Assembly (NCBI GenBank): GCA_943788815.1
Contig: CALSRS010000001.1
Location: 248,001-312,000 of the forward strand
DNA: 64,000 nt
From: an uncultured Gammaproteobacteria bacterium
GTDB taxonomy: Bacteria > Pseudomonadota > Gammaproteobacteria > Eutrophobiales > Eutrophobiaceae
Direction: 5' to 3'
In this document: positions 18,179-26,135 of the stretch, piece by piece
How the letters are laid out: each line of letters begins with the position of its first letter
How positions within the stretch are numbered: the stretch's first letter is position 1
The notes under the pieces: generated by a model
Told to the model about the DNA's origin: nothing
The model's database searches: none
What the model saw: only the letters and a program-made list of their open reading frames with translations
Program-made: the position numbers and the translations under genes

Positions 18179-19264
18179 TTAATTATTTTTATAAGTCGAT
18201 TTTTGCTCAGTAAGCTGTGTGTGCAATACTTTTAAGTCACTAACGAATTTGGCCTGTAAATCTAGCGGTAAGGAAATTGACTTCATGCCGGCTTTCAAAC
18301 GATAAATCAAGCCTGGAAATTGCCAGATTTGCTGCAACCTGGATTCCTTGTTATCCGTCAAGGCTGAGAATTTAATTAAATCATCCACCACCTGGATTGC
18401 TCTTTCCCATTCAATACTTTTCATACTGTATTTTTCAAAGATATCTACCAGCAATACACACCAGTAATCCATTAAGAATGCTTCAATAAATTCCGGCAAA
18501 TCTCTATCTTTTATACGTTGTATGATGGTGTTATGCACCCAACAACCAACAAGGAATGAATTGCAATAAAGTGACTCTTCCTTAAATGACCAGAAATTAC
18601 CGAATTCATCAATGTCATTATTAATGCCCATTTCAGAATCCGAATGCTGCAAAAAGAAATCAAGAAGTTTATTCAGATCATCATATATAGAAATAAGATC
18701 AGTTGAAATTTGTCGATCAAACATCTGAAGCATGATCAATTTAATTTCCTTCCCACATCGCAAATCATCAAATGATTCCCAAAATGCATTATAAATTGTT
18801 TCTGGCTGAAGAGGATTCACAAAATTTTCGACATGAATATCATCGAGTATGTAATTCACATGTCTGTCCAGACCGACCAGCGCCTGTCTGCATTCACTCC
18901 GAATGTTGCCTACGGGCTCATGCAAGACACTAATTTTATTAATACTTATGCTTGCTTCAGAATTACTTGTAATTAATTCATTGCTCTCATCACTATCGCT
19001 TTGCACCGCTAATTGCCGAAGTATCTCCAAGTATATCCCTGACAAGCGATTTTCAAATCTTACTTGAATCTCCCTTTTTTTAAGGCGCAATTCTCTTACT
19101 GCATCAATGTAATAAGCACTATCAGTATCACATTGATCCCTGGATGCCATCTCAAACAAGACATGCTCCAGGTTTCCCATCATTACGGATAATGACGCAT
19201 GCAGTCTGCTTGTCATTATTTCGCGACAATCATTTAATAATATTTCAGGTTCAGCGATAGACAT
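18179..19264 (-). CDS. DUF1631-like protein, short form
   Basis: This 361-residue, largely helical, soluble protein resembles DUF1631. The N-terminal part has the family's LEHVLFEMASRDQ...YYIDAVRELRLKKREIQ...FE pattern, and the C-terminal part matches the RLQQIWQFPGLIYRLKAGMKSI region followed by LHTQL. Typical DUF1631 proteins are about twice as long, so this is a short or reduced version that ends before the usual C-terminal domain. The function is unknown. It is divergent from the sigma-54-driven small gene at 19557. Confidence 0.55.
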   Translation of the reverse strand: MSIAEPEILLNDCREIMTSRLHASLSVMMGNLEHVLFEMASRDQCDTDSAYYIDAVRELRLKKREIQVRFENRLSGIYLEILRQLAVQSDSDESNELITSNSEASISINKISVLHEPVGNIRSECRQALVGLDRHVNYILDDIHVENFVNPLQPETIYNAFWESFDDLRCGKEIKLIMLQMFDRQISTDLISIYDDLNKLLDFFLQHSDSEMGINNDIDEFGNFWSFKEESLYCNSFLVGCWVHNTIIQRIKDRDLPEFIEAFLMDYWCVLLVDIFEKYSMKSIEWERAIQVVDDLIKFSALTDNKESRLQQIWQFPGLIYRLKAGMKSISLPLDLQAKFVSDLKVLHTQLTEQKSTYKNN

Positions 19265-19507
19265 AAAAACTTTGTTTTACCGTTTATTTAAGATTATTTA
19301 TTTATAAACTAATGATTTTTTAATATTGATAAATTTGCCTGCATTGTGGGATAGGTCTCATCAATATGTTCACGAGTGTGAATTGCATCACATTTCTATT
19401 TCATTATTTAATTAACAACATCATTATGTCTCCCACTAAAGACAATATGCTATTGGTTTACAAACGTAAAAAGCTATCCAAGCTGTTTTTTCTCGAAATA
19501 TATAGGC

Positions 19508-19523
19508 TGGCATAAGACTTGCA
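19508..19523 (+). promoter_or_regulatory. Sigma-54 (RpoN) promoter
   Basis: TGGCATAAGACTTGCA matches the -24/-12 consensus TGGCAC-N5-TTGCA at 14 or 15 of the defined positions, with GG and GC at the required spacing. The predicted transcript start is about 12 bp later, giving a leader of about 22 nt to the ATG at 19557. No enhancer-binding site was identified upstream. Confidence 0.75.
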
Positions 19524-19556
19524 CTTATAAATTTGAATTCATTAAGGAAGCAAGCC

Positions 19557-19877
19557 ATGTCGAATATTAGCAAACAAAAATTGTTAGATTTAAAACAACA
19601 GGAAAATGAGTTTTTAAAGCTGGTGGATTTGAGTAACCGGAAGGAGCTGGCTCAATGCGCAAAGTTTCTTGCTATGTATATTGCACTATATCGACAAAAA
19701 TTTGGTGATATCCCTGATGCCGGATATGAAAAACTGGTGACATCAACCAAACTTGATAATGAACTGCTTAACATCGTTCAGGACGGTATCAGCGAAGCAA
19801 CCGAAATGCTTAAACTGGTCCTGCTTCAAAATCAAAAAGCTGATATTCCACAAGTAAGTGCTAATTATATGAATTAA
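19557..19877 (+). CDS. Small helical protein of unknown function, sigma-54 promoter
   Basis: This 106-residue protein is not recognised. It is charged and helical with no signal peptide or TM segment; segments include LDLKQQENEFLKLVDL, LAQCAKFLAMYIALYRQKFGD and ISEATEMLKLVLLQNQ. The ATG at 19557 is chosen over the TTG at 19533 because AAGGAAG lies 6 bp before it. A clear sigma-54 promoter sits just upstream, so expression should need RpoN and an activator. Such genes are often linked to motility, nitrogen or surface functions, but no neighbour supports one of these. Confidence 0.65.
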   Translation: MSNISKQKLLDLKQQENEFLKLVDLSNRKELAQCAKFLAMYIALYRQKFGDIPDAGYEKLVTSTKLDNELLNIVQDGISEATEMLKLVLLQNQKADIPQVSANYMN

Positions 19878-19890
19878 TAGACTTTAACAT

Positions 19891-21801
19891 TTACCAACCA
19901 CCGCCTCCACCACCGCCGCCTCCACCACCCGAGAAACCACCGCCCCCTCCGCCTGAACTAGAACCGGGCGCCGTTGCTGATGAAGAAATTGCATTGGTAA
20001 AACCTGAAGCGAGGGAACTCGAAAAACCACCAATATTGTGGTCGCTCCATCCAGCTCCGCTATACCATGTCGGGTGATATCCGATGGATTTATCCGATGT
20101 AATTTTGACGAGAACATCTGTAAATTTTTCGGCCCATTTTTGCTCAACATCCATGGCCAATGCATATGGCAAATACGTTTCAAATAATTCCGGGGTTCGG
20201 CCCTTTGGGTGCTTCCTTTCAAGCTGCTGTTTTTCAGCGACCTCTATATAACGTCTGAAACCTTCTATTTTGTCAATTAACCTTCTTCCCGCCAAGGTCG
20301 GTGCCTTGAGAAATTCATAAAACAACCAGTTAATCCCTGCACCAGCAACTGCGATCAACAGGATGCCTTTGTTTATTTCATGAGCAAACTGTGCAAACAC
20401 ATAGATCTCAATACCTGTAAACATGAGTGCAAATATGGAAGCATATACAGCGGCAATTATAGTAAATATGCTTTTGGCCCTGGCCCACATAGCTAACGCA
20501 CCTTTGATCAGAAAAAATACGCCAAAGCTCCAGACGGTTAACCATGCCATGATAAATATATTGCCTCCGGACTGGTCAAGATCAGAATTAGAAAAAACGA
20601 TACTTATTACGATCAGTATCGACAGCACTATGCCTGTCATGAAATAGCCAGAGTTTGTAATAAAATATCGGGTTTCATAATTTCTTCTTAGGGCATTTTC
20701 ATGTGCCTCCAGAGCATTATTTATAAACTTGTGATTTTTATTTTTTAGTACCCTGCTCATAGAACCCTGAAATAGTTTATTCGCAAGACTAATCTCACCT
20801 GGAGCCATGACAACCTTTTTGCCAGTTTTTGTTAAAGTATATTCACCATCTGTTTCGCTAATCTTGAGAAACCCTTTTACGGCAAGGTTTAAGACAGCAG
20901 AAGCAAAACATTTATTGTCATAGCCCATTTCCTCCACATATCGCAGTGATGCAGGGGAAAATCCTTTTGGTGGTTGGTAATGAGTGATAATGACATAAGG
21001 TTCAGGATCTTTACCCACCATGCGCCATGCGAAAAAATAATAGAAAAATAATATGATCAAACCACCAAGGCCAATGATAAATGCACGATTGTCCTGATAA
21101 AAATAATTTAGCTTTTCATCAAATGTTGGTTCAACAATATGACCTTTAGGCCAACTAATAACAACGGTCAGACCTTCATTTGCATTTAACTGACGATTCG
21201 TTTCAAAATATGCGTTGCCAGCACTATAGCGATTTTCACTAAATGCCTGCTCATTACTTCCCTGAAGACCGGTATAAGCTGTGGTATTGATACGAGCACC
21301 TGGTATTGACTCAGGTAAGAATATATTTGCAGATGCCTTATCTATTGGAAATTCCCAGGCATTGCCTGTCACATTCCAATAAAGCTCATCAAAATTTTCA
21401 TAAAAGCCTAACTGTCTGTTTGTCATGTACGTAAAAGTATAGGTGTACTCACCTGAAGGAAGAACATAATTTTCACTACCAAAAAAAGTTCGTACACCAT
21501 TGTCCATATTACGCGTGAAGAAATTTTCAGACACACCGTCACGTTGGACACTGACAGCCTGAAACTCTACCCGATATCGGTTTCCTAATCGGTCCTGGTA
21601 TGTTGTAGGAAAGTCTCTGTAAATTCCTCTTCGTATCTTGTTCTGTTCTGCTCTGACTACGATGGTTTCTGTGACTTCGATTGCACCATAGCCGTCAACA
21701 CTAATATCACTATGAAATGATAATATTCTTTCATCTGAATTAACGTCTTGAAAGAATAATATTAAAAAACATAAGTAGACTAAACGAGGGCAATTCATCA
21801 T
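19891..21801 (-). CDS. DUF2207 membrane protein
   Basis: This 636-residue protein has a signal peptide (about 1-22), an N-terminal DUF2207 beta domain starting ILSFHSDISVDGYGAIEVTETI, a TM helix at about 240-260 (AFIIGLGGLIILFFYYFF), further TM helices at about 390-490, and a poly-glycine tail (SGGGGGGGG...W) typical of this family. It is partnered with the LemA gene upstream, 15 bp away, a common pairing. Its function is unknown, probably in envelope maintenance. Confidence 0.88.
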   Translation of the reverse strand: MMNCPRLVYLCFLILFFQDVNSDERILSFHSDISVDGYGAIEVTETIVVRAEQNKIRRGIYRDFPTTYQDRLGNRYRVEFQAVSVQRDGVSENFFTRNMDNGVRTFFGSENYVLPSGEYTYTFTYMTNRQLGFYENFDELYWNVTGNAWEFPIDKASANIFLPESIPGARINTTAYTGLQGSNEQAFSENRYSAGNAYFETNRQLNANEGLTVVISWPKGHIVEPTFDEKLNYFYQDNRAFIIGLGGLIILFFYYFFAWRMVGKDPEPYVIITHYQPPKGFSPASLRYVEEMGYDNKCFASAVLNLAVKGFLKISETDGEYTLTKTGKKVVMAPGEISLANKLFQGSMSRVLKNKNHKFINNALEAHENALRRNYETRYFITNSGYFMTGIVLSILIVISIVFSNSDLDQSGGNIFIMAWLTVWSFGVFFLIKGALAMWARAKSIFTIIAAVYASIFALMFTGIEIYVFAQFAHEINKGILLIAVAGAGINWLFYEFLKAPTLAGRRLIDKIEGFRRYIEVAEKQQLERKHPKGRTPELFETYLPYALAMDVEQKWAEKFTDVLVKITSDKSIGYHPTWYSGAGWSDHNIGGFSSSLASGFTNAISSSATAPGSSSGGGGGGFSGGGGGGGGGGGW

Positions 21802-21816
21802 TTTTTAATCTTGATA

Positions 21817-22329
21817 TTAGTTATCAAAGTCAAAAAACGTTGCTCTGGAAAAACGAAAAGCCCTGGCAACAATGAGGTCAGGAAAAGAATCAATCCTTAC
21901 ATTCAGGTTATTAACACACCCATTGTAATACCTGCGTGCATACTGAATGTTATTTTCAACTTCTGTAAGGTTTTTTTGCAGATCTATAAATAAGTCGCTA
22001 GTTTTAAGAACAGGATAATCTTCTGCAATGGCAACAATATTCCTTACTTTATTTCCAATTTTGGTCTCGTATCTGCTGATTAATGATATATCTTCACTTC
22101 GTTCACTCGCCGTACGTAATTCAGTAATTGCTGTCAATGCGGTAGATTCATACTCAGCATATTGTTTGACTGCCTCTATCAATTTAGGGATTAAATCATG
22201 CCGGCGTTTTAATTGAACATCTATATCGCTCCATGACGTGAGTATGCGATTCTTGTCTCGAATCAGCTTGTTATAAATCACAATCAGCCAAATCAATATT
22301 AACGCTAGCCCACCTATCAGGATTTCCAT
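21817..22329 (-). CDS. lemA: LemA family protein
   Basis: LemA proteins have one N-terminal TM helix and a long helical bundle. Here residues 3-20 form the TM helix, followed by the motif YNKLIRDKNRILTSWSDIDVQLKRRHDLIPKL, split by natural variation, then YPVLKTSDLFIDLQKNLTEVENNIQYARRYYN and the NVRIDSFPD segment. At 170 residues it is slightly short. It is followed by DUF2207 in the same operon. The function is not established. Confidence 0.92.
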   Translation of the reverse strand: MEILIGGLALILIWLIVIYNKLIRDKNRILTSWSDIDVQLKRRHDLIPKLIEAVKQYAEYESTALTAITELRTASERSEDISLISRYETKIGNKVRNIVAIAEDYPVLKTSDLFIDLQKNLTEVENNIQYARRYYNGCVNNLNVRIDSFPDLIVARAFRFSRATFFDFDN

Positions 22330-22384
22330 GTGAGGTAATAATTAAATTAATTCGGCTCTATTTTCAGGGATGTTTAAACTTGGT

Positions 22385-22825
22385 TTATTTTGATTTGAAT
22401 ATAATCAAGATACTTGAAATAGTTAATATAACAAGACCACCTAGAAACACATACCCTCCCCAGCTAAACTCGGTTATATTGAGCATTAAATCTGCTGCAA
22501 AGTCCTTCAGCGGATCAGTTGCAGATGATACAAGATCGCCCAGCAAGCTTCGTTCCTCGCTCCCTTGAAAAATCTTTTTTATCGCTGGAAATAACAAGAC
22601 AAACCAGATAGCAACAGCAGAGATTACTGTCATCTTTTGTTTTCCTATCAATACCAACAATGGGGCAAAAACGGCACACACAATAACAATATATGATTCT
22701 AAAGACGCGATACGGTTGTAGGTAATATCGCCATAAACAGGGATACTCGCCAATGGCAAAAAGACGCCAACAACTATCAAAATGCAGGAGAGATAAATCA
22801 AAATTTGCAGGAACTTTTTAGTCAT
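22385..22825 (-). CDS. Four-TM membrane protein of unknown function
   Basis: This 146-residue protein is not recognised. It has four hydrophobic segments (about residues 5-25, 42-60, 67-86 and 120-142), so it is an integral inner-membrane protein. A GAGGTG ribosome-binding site 6 bp upstream supports the ATG at 22825 rather than the GTG at 22834. It lies directly upstream of lemA on the same strand, about 55 bp away, and may be co-expressed with the LemA/DUF2207 pair. Confidence 0.6.
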   Translation of the reverse strand: MTKKFLQILIYLSCILIVVGVFLPLASIPVYGDITYNRIASLESYIVIVCAVFAPLLVLIGKQKMTVISAVAIWFVLLFPAIKKIFQGSEERSLLGDLVSSATDPLKDFAADLMLNITEFSWGGYVFLGGLVILTISSILIIFKSK

Positions 22826-23025
22826 GGAAATCACCTCTGTCTGGGTCGAATTCCATTATAAAAATAAATATTTGCGATTTGCTATAGCAAAGTCGACAAA
22901 GCATCCATATTAAATAGCAATACTGACCAATACCGCCATTTTAGCCCAATTTAATATCTAATCCCTATTCCAACAGGCTAATTTATTCGGGCCTTTTTAG
23001 ATTTAAGGATTCAATATCATGCTAT

Positions 23026-23445
23026 TCAATTCCAGCCCACAACGTCGTATCCCTTGTCTCGTAAACATCTGTTTACAAATTTCTGGTATACCGGATCTGC
23101 TTTATCAGAATTCAGTATAGAACGTGTAAACCTTCCCGTCGCAGCTCCCGCAGCCCCTGTTGCTGCGCCTTGTCCCGCATTACCTAGTATGGCTCCCACG
23201 GCTGCGCCGGTTGCGCCTCCGACTACCGCACCTTCTGTGGTTTGTTTTACTGTTTGTGAAACTTCAGATTGATTTGCACCGGAAGCATTTGCCAAAGCAA
23301 TACAACTATCTATATCAGTATCGGCAATCTCCATACCGACGGTATTAAAATGGCCATTTGGATACAGTACGGGGCGAGTTGCTGCACATCCCGTAAGTTG
23401 TAGCAGACAAAATATAATAAGTAATTTCATTACGGAAAATTGCAT
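23026..23445 (-). CDS. Glycine-zipper lipoprotein
   Basis: This 139-residue protein has a lipoprotein signal ending LTGC (Cys at about residue 20). Residues 72-105 form a glycine zipper: GAVVGGATGAAVGAILG followed by GAATGAAGAATG. The C-terminal part (PVYQKFVNRCLRDKGYDVVGW) is a small conserved Cys-containing end. An AGGAG site 7 bp before the ATG supports the start. Proteins of this kind sit in the outer membrane or periplasm; the role is unknown. Confidence 0.7.
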   Translation of the reverse strand: MQFSVMKLLIIFCLLQLTGCAATRPVLYPNGHFNTVGMEIADTDIDSCIALANASGANQSEVSQTVKQTTEGAVVGGATGAAVGAILGNAGQGAATGAAGAATGRFTRSILNSDKADPVYQKFVNRCLRDKGYDVVGWN

Positions 23446-23639
23446 CTATTTTCTCCTGGCATGTGTATACCAATAACGATCTGCTCTGCAATTCGTTTAC
23501 CAGGGGCATGTATTAAAAAATGCCAAAGCACTAATCTTGTGTGACATTAAGTTTGGGAGAAAAATATATGAGCCTATCTGATCATAGGTAAATAGGGCTT
23601 ATGCAAGGGGTCCTAAAAATTTTAGATCATATAAATAGC

Positions 23640-23927
23640 TTATTTGGCCCGAACAACCACGGCAAGAATCTCGTCATTTACGATGACTGCATCATAAAAT
23701 TCCATACCGGTCAGTTCCGAAATATGTGTTAGATCGTCGGTCACCTGCTTGACGATTCCACTCAGTTCCTGACCTGAATCCAGCTTTATTGTTACCCGTT
23801 TTCCCATATGAGCAGTAAGGACAGATTCAATCGAATCATTATTTGTGATTTCCAGCGACTGAGCAAAAACACATGACACACTATTTAGCACCAATGTTAA
23901 AAACAATATCGATATTTGTCTAATCAT
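23640..23927 (-). CDS. Small exported beta-rich protein (LSM-like)
   Basis: This 95-residue protein has a signal peptide (about 1-22, ending FAQS). The mature part has a repeated beta pattern, VTIKLDSGQELSGIVKQVTDD and YDAVIVNDEILAVVVRAK, resembling the Sm-like barrel of small secreted proteins of unknown function. It lies 37 bp upstream of the lpd gene on the same strand. The role is unknown. Confidence 0.55.
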   Translation of the reverse strand: MIRQISILFLTLVLNSVSCVFAQSLEITNNDSIESVLTAHMGKRVTIKLDSGQELSGIVKQVTDDLTHISELTGMEFYDAVIVNDEILAVVVRAK

Positions 23928-23963
23928 GGCTATTTCTCCAGTTGAGAATTTTGATGATGGTGA

Positions 23964-25691
23964 TTATTTTTTCTTTGGCACATAGAGATCAGTAATCGTG
24001 CCGTCGAAAACTTCTGATGCAAAGGCAATAGTTTCCGATAGTGTCGGGTGTGGATGAATAGTCAGGCTGATATCTTCTACCTCACAATTCATCTCTATTG
24101 CTAGTGCAGCCTCTGCGATCAGGTCGCCAGCATTGGTTCCCACAATACCTGCTCCAATGATTTGCTGAGTTTTGTTATCAAAGAGTAATTTAGTGATCCC
24201 CTCACTACGTCCAATACTTAATGATCGCCCACTGGCAGCCCAGGGAAAGACGCCTTTGCCATAATCAACTCCCTTTTCTTTCGCTTCTGATTCCGTTAAT
24301 CCTACCCAAGCCACTTCTGGGTCAGTATATGCAACTGATGGAATAACCCTGGCAACGAACGAACGCTTTTCTCCTGCGCATACAGCAGCTGCAACTTTAC
24401 CCTCATGAGTTGCCTTATGTGCCAGCATGGGTTGTCCGGTAATATCACCAATGGCAAAAATATTGTCAACGTTAGTGCGTTGTTGCTCATCAACGTTTAT
24501 AAAACCACGTTCATCGACATTGACTCCTGCATTTTCTGCCCCAATCTTTTGCCCATTTGGAGTCCTGCCAACGGCAACCAGGACACAATCAAATGTATCT
24601 TCTTTAGGTGCCTTTTCACCTTCAAAGCTAACCACTAAACCTTTCTTGGTGACCTTTACGCCAGTCACGCGTGTGCCTAGATAAATATTTTCATATTGTG
24701 AAGTAATACGTTTTTGAAATGGTTTGACTATATCAGGATCTGCGCCAGCTATTAGCCGGTCGAGCATTTCGACTACCGTAATTTTTGTCCCCAGTTCATG
24801 ATAAACCGTGGCCATTTCCAGACCAATGATTCCACCTCCAAGGACCAGCATACGCTCTGGGATTGTTTCCAACTTTAATGCACCGGTAGAATCAATAATA
24901 CGAGGGTCTTCAGGCAAAAATGGCAGCTTAACTGGCTGGGAACCAGCTGCAATAATGGCCTTTTTAAACTTCACGGACTGACTTCCCTTGTCGGTTTCAA
25001 TAATCATTTCATTAGCGTTTTTAAAACTACCCGTACCATGAATAATTTCAACTTTACGCTGTTTTGCCAGGCCTTTTAGGCCACCAGTTAACTGGCTTAC
25101 GATCTTGTCTTTCCAGCTAGCAAGACGTGGTAAATCAATTTTTGGTTCACCAAATTCGATACCAAATTCACTTGCCTCATGGGTTTCTGTAATTACTTTT
25201 GCGGCATGCAATACCGCCTTGGATGGAATACACCCTACATTAAGGCATACACCACCAATTGAAGAATAGCGCTCAACAAGCACGGTTTTGAGTCCAAGGT
25301 CAGCAGCATGGAAGGCCGCTGTATAACCACCAGGGCCAGAACCAAGTACCACCACATCAATTAGATCCTCATCCGTTGCTTTTGTTTGTTCAGCACTTGC
25401 CAATGATGGTTTTTCTTCATGTGTTTTTTCAGCCTGCTTATTCTTGCTAGATTGCGGTTCACCTTCCAGGGTACATATCACGTCACCCTCAGAGACTTTT
25501 TCGCCCACTTTAACCTGGATTGATTTGATTATGCCCTCACTATCGGAGGGGATCTCCATGGTCGCCTTATCACTTTCCAAAACCAGCAGGGTATCTTCGG
25601 CAGCAATCTTGTCACCGGGTTTGACGGGAATCTCGATTATTTCAACTCCACTGAAATCGCCGATATTTGGTACTTTCACATCAATTGACAT
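23964..25691 (-). CDS. lpdA: Dihydrolipoyl dehydrogenase with N-terminal lipoyl domain
   Basis: E3 of the 2-oxo acid dehydrogenase complexes re-oxidises dihydrolipoyl groups with NAD+. This 575-residue form carries its own lipoyl domain at about residues 1-80, with lipoyl Lys42 in LESDKATMEIPS. The rest is a standard E3: the FAD motif DVVVLGSGPGGYTAAFHAADLG, the redox disulfide CLNVGC, the NAD motif VLGGGIIGLEMA, and the C-terminal HPHPTLSE. No aceE or aceF gene lies nearby, so it is an orphan. Confidence 0.94.
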   Translation of the reverse strand: MSIDVKVPNIGDFSGVEIIEIPVKPGDKIAAEDTLLVLESDKATMEIPSDSEGIIKSIQVKVGEKVSEGDVICTLEGEPQSSKNKQAEKTHEEKPSLASAEQTKATDEDLIDVVVLGSGPGGYTAAFHAADLGLKTVLVERYSSIGGVCLNVGCIPSKAVLHAAKVITETHEASEFGIEFGEPKIDLPRLASWKDKIVSQLTGGLKGLAKQRKVEIIHGTGSFKNANEMIIETDKGSQSVKFKKAIIAAGSQPVKLPFLPEDPRIIDSTGALKLETIPERMLVLGGGIIGLEMATVYHELGTKITVVEMLDRLIAGADPDIVKPFQKRITSQYENIYLGTRVTGVKVTKKGLVVSFEGEKAPKEDTFDCVLVAVGRTPNGQKIGAENAGVNVDERGFINVDEQQRTNVDNIFAIGDITGQPMLAHKATHEGKVAAAVCAGEKRSFVARVIPSVAYTDPEVAWVGLTESEAKEKGVDYGKGVFPWAASGRSLSIGRSEGITKLLFDNKTQQIIGAGIVGTNAGDLIAEAALAIEMNCEVEDISLTIHPHPTLSETIAFASEVFDGTITDLYVPKKK

Positions 25692-25950
25692 ACTATTTTG
25701 TCCTTCTTTTTATATTATTTCCTGATTTTCCCAGCCGTCATATTACACAAATGACAGCGGAACTGAATCCGGAAAAAAATTTATCTGTCCAGACGCCAAT
25801 ATTTGATGCCTTAAAAAATATTTACTGGCCAAAATCAACACATTTGAGCTTGTTCACAATTGCCCTCGTGCTGACTTGGGCTATATCTAATGTTCATAAG
25901 TCTCTGAAATTGCTCATTTTGATGATACTGATAAAGGATACAGACTATTT
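25692..25950. other. Gene-poor intergenic sequence upstream of nrdA
   Basis: This stretch separates the divergent lpdA and nrdA genes. A possible plus-strand frame of about 74 codons from the ATG near 25751 contains a hydrophobic segment (SLFTIALVLTW), but I see no good ribosome-binding site or recognised family, so I do not call it. No hairpin with a T-run was found. Confidence 0.4.
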
Positions 25951-25959
25951 TTATCCACA
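25951..25959 (+). promoter_or_regulatory. DnaA box upstream of nrdA
   Basis: TTATCCACA is a perfect match to the E. coli DnaA box. It lies about 65 bp upstream of the predicted nrdA -35 element. In E. coli, DnaA regulates nrdAB, so this may link dNTP supply to replication. A single 9-bp site can also occur by chance. Confidence 0.5.
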
Positions 25960-25988
25960 GCTTAGTCAGGATTAAATAACAGCTAATT

Positions 25989-26004
25989 CCACATCATGTT
26001 GTGG
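25989..26004 (+). promoter_or_regulatory. Candidate NrdR box 1
   Basis: CCACATCATGTTGTGG is a near-perfect 16-bp palindrome (14 of 16 positions) and fits the NrdR consensus acaCwAtATaTwgtgt at 11 positions. It lies 32 bp upstream, start to start, of a second similar box, the spacing known for NrdR operators in ribonucleotide reductase promoters. Confidence 0.65.
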
Positions 26005-26016
26005 TTTAATTGGCAC

Positions 26017-26045
26017 TTGACCACATTTTGTAGGGGTGCTATAAA
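26017..26045 (+). promoter_or_regulatory. Sigma-70 promoter of nrdAB
   Basis: TTGACC (26017-26022) and TATAAA (26040-26045) are spaced by 17 bp. The second NrdR-like box falls between and over these elements, so binding there would block RNA polymerase. The leader before nrdA is about 85 nt. Confidence 0.7.
26021..26036 (+). promoter_or_regulatory. Candidate NrdR box 2
   Basis: CCACATTTTGTAGGGG is a weaker NrdR-like match (about 9 of 16 positions) but has the same CCACAT start as box 1 and lies exactly 32 bp after it, with a 16-bp linker. It overlaps the -35 end and spacer of the nrdAB promoter. Confidence 0.55.
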
Positions 26046-26135
26046 TTTACCTTACAAATAGAACTTAAACTTATTTCTAACTTTTTATAACAACTTATTT
26101 TCAAAAAATGTGTTGTCGATGGGGGAATCTTTTTG

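Noticed and set aside
19884-20222. Minus-strand frame overlapping the end of the DUF2207 gene
   Set aside because: It is a frame shadow of the glycine-rich end; DUF2207 explains the region.
25667-25975. Plus-strand open frame between lpdA and nrdA
   Set aside because: It starts inside lpdA, and the shorter version from the ATG near 25751 has no good ribosome-binding site or recognisable domain.
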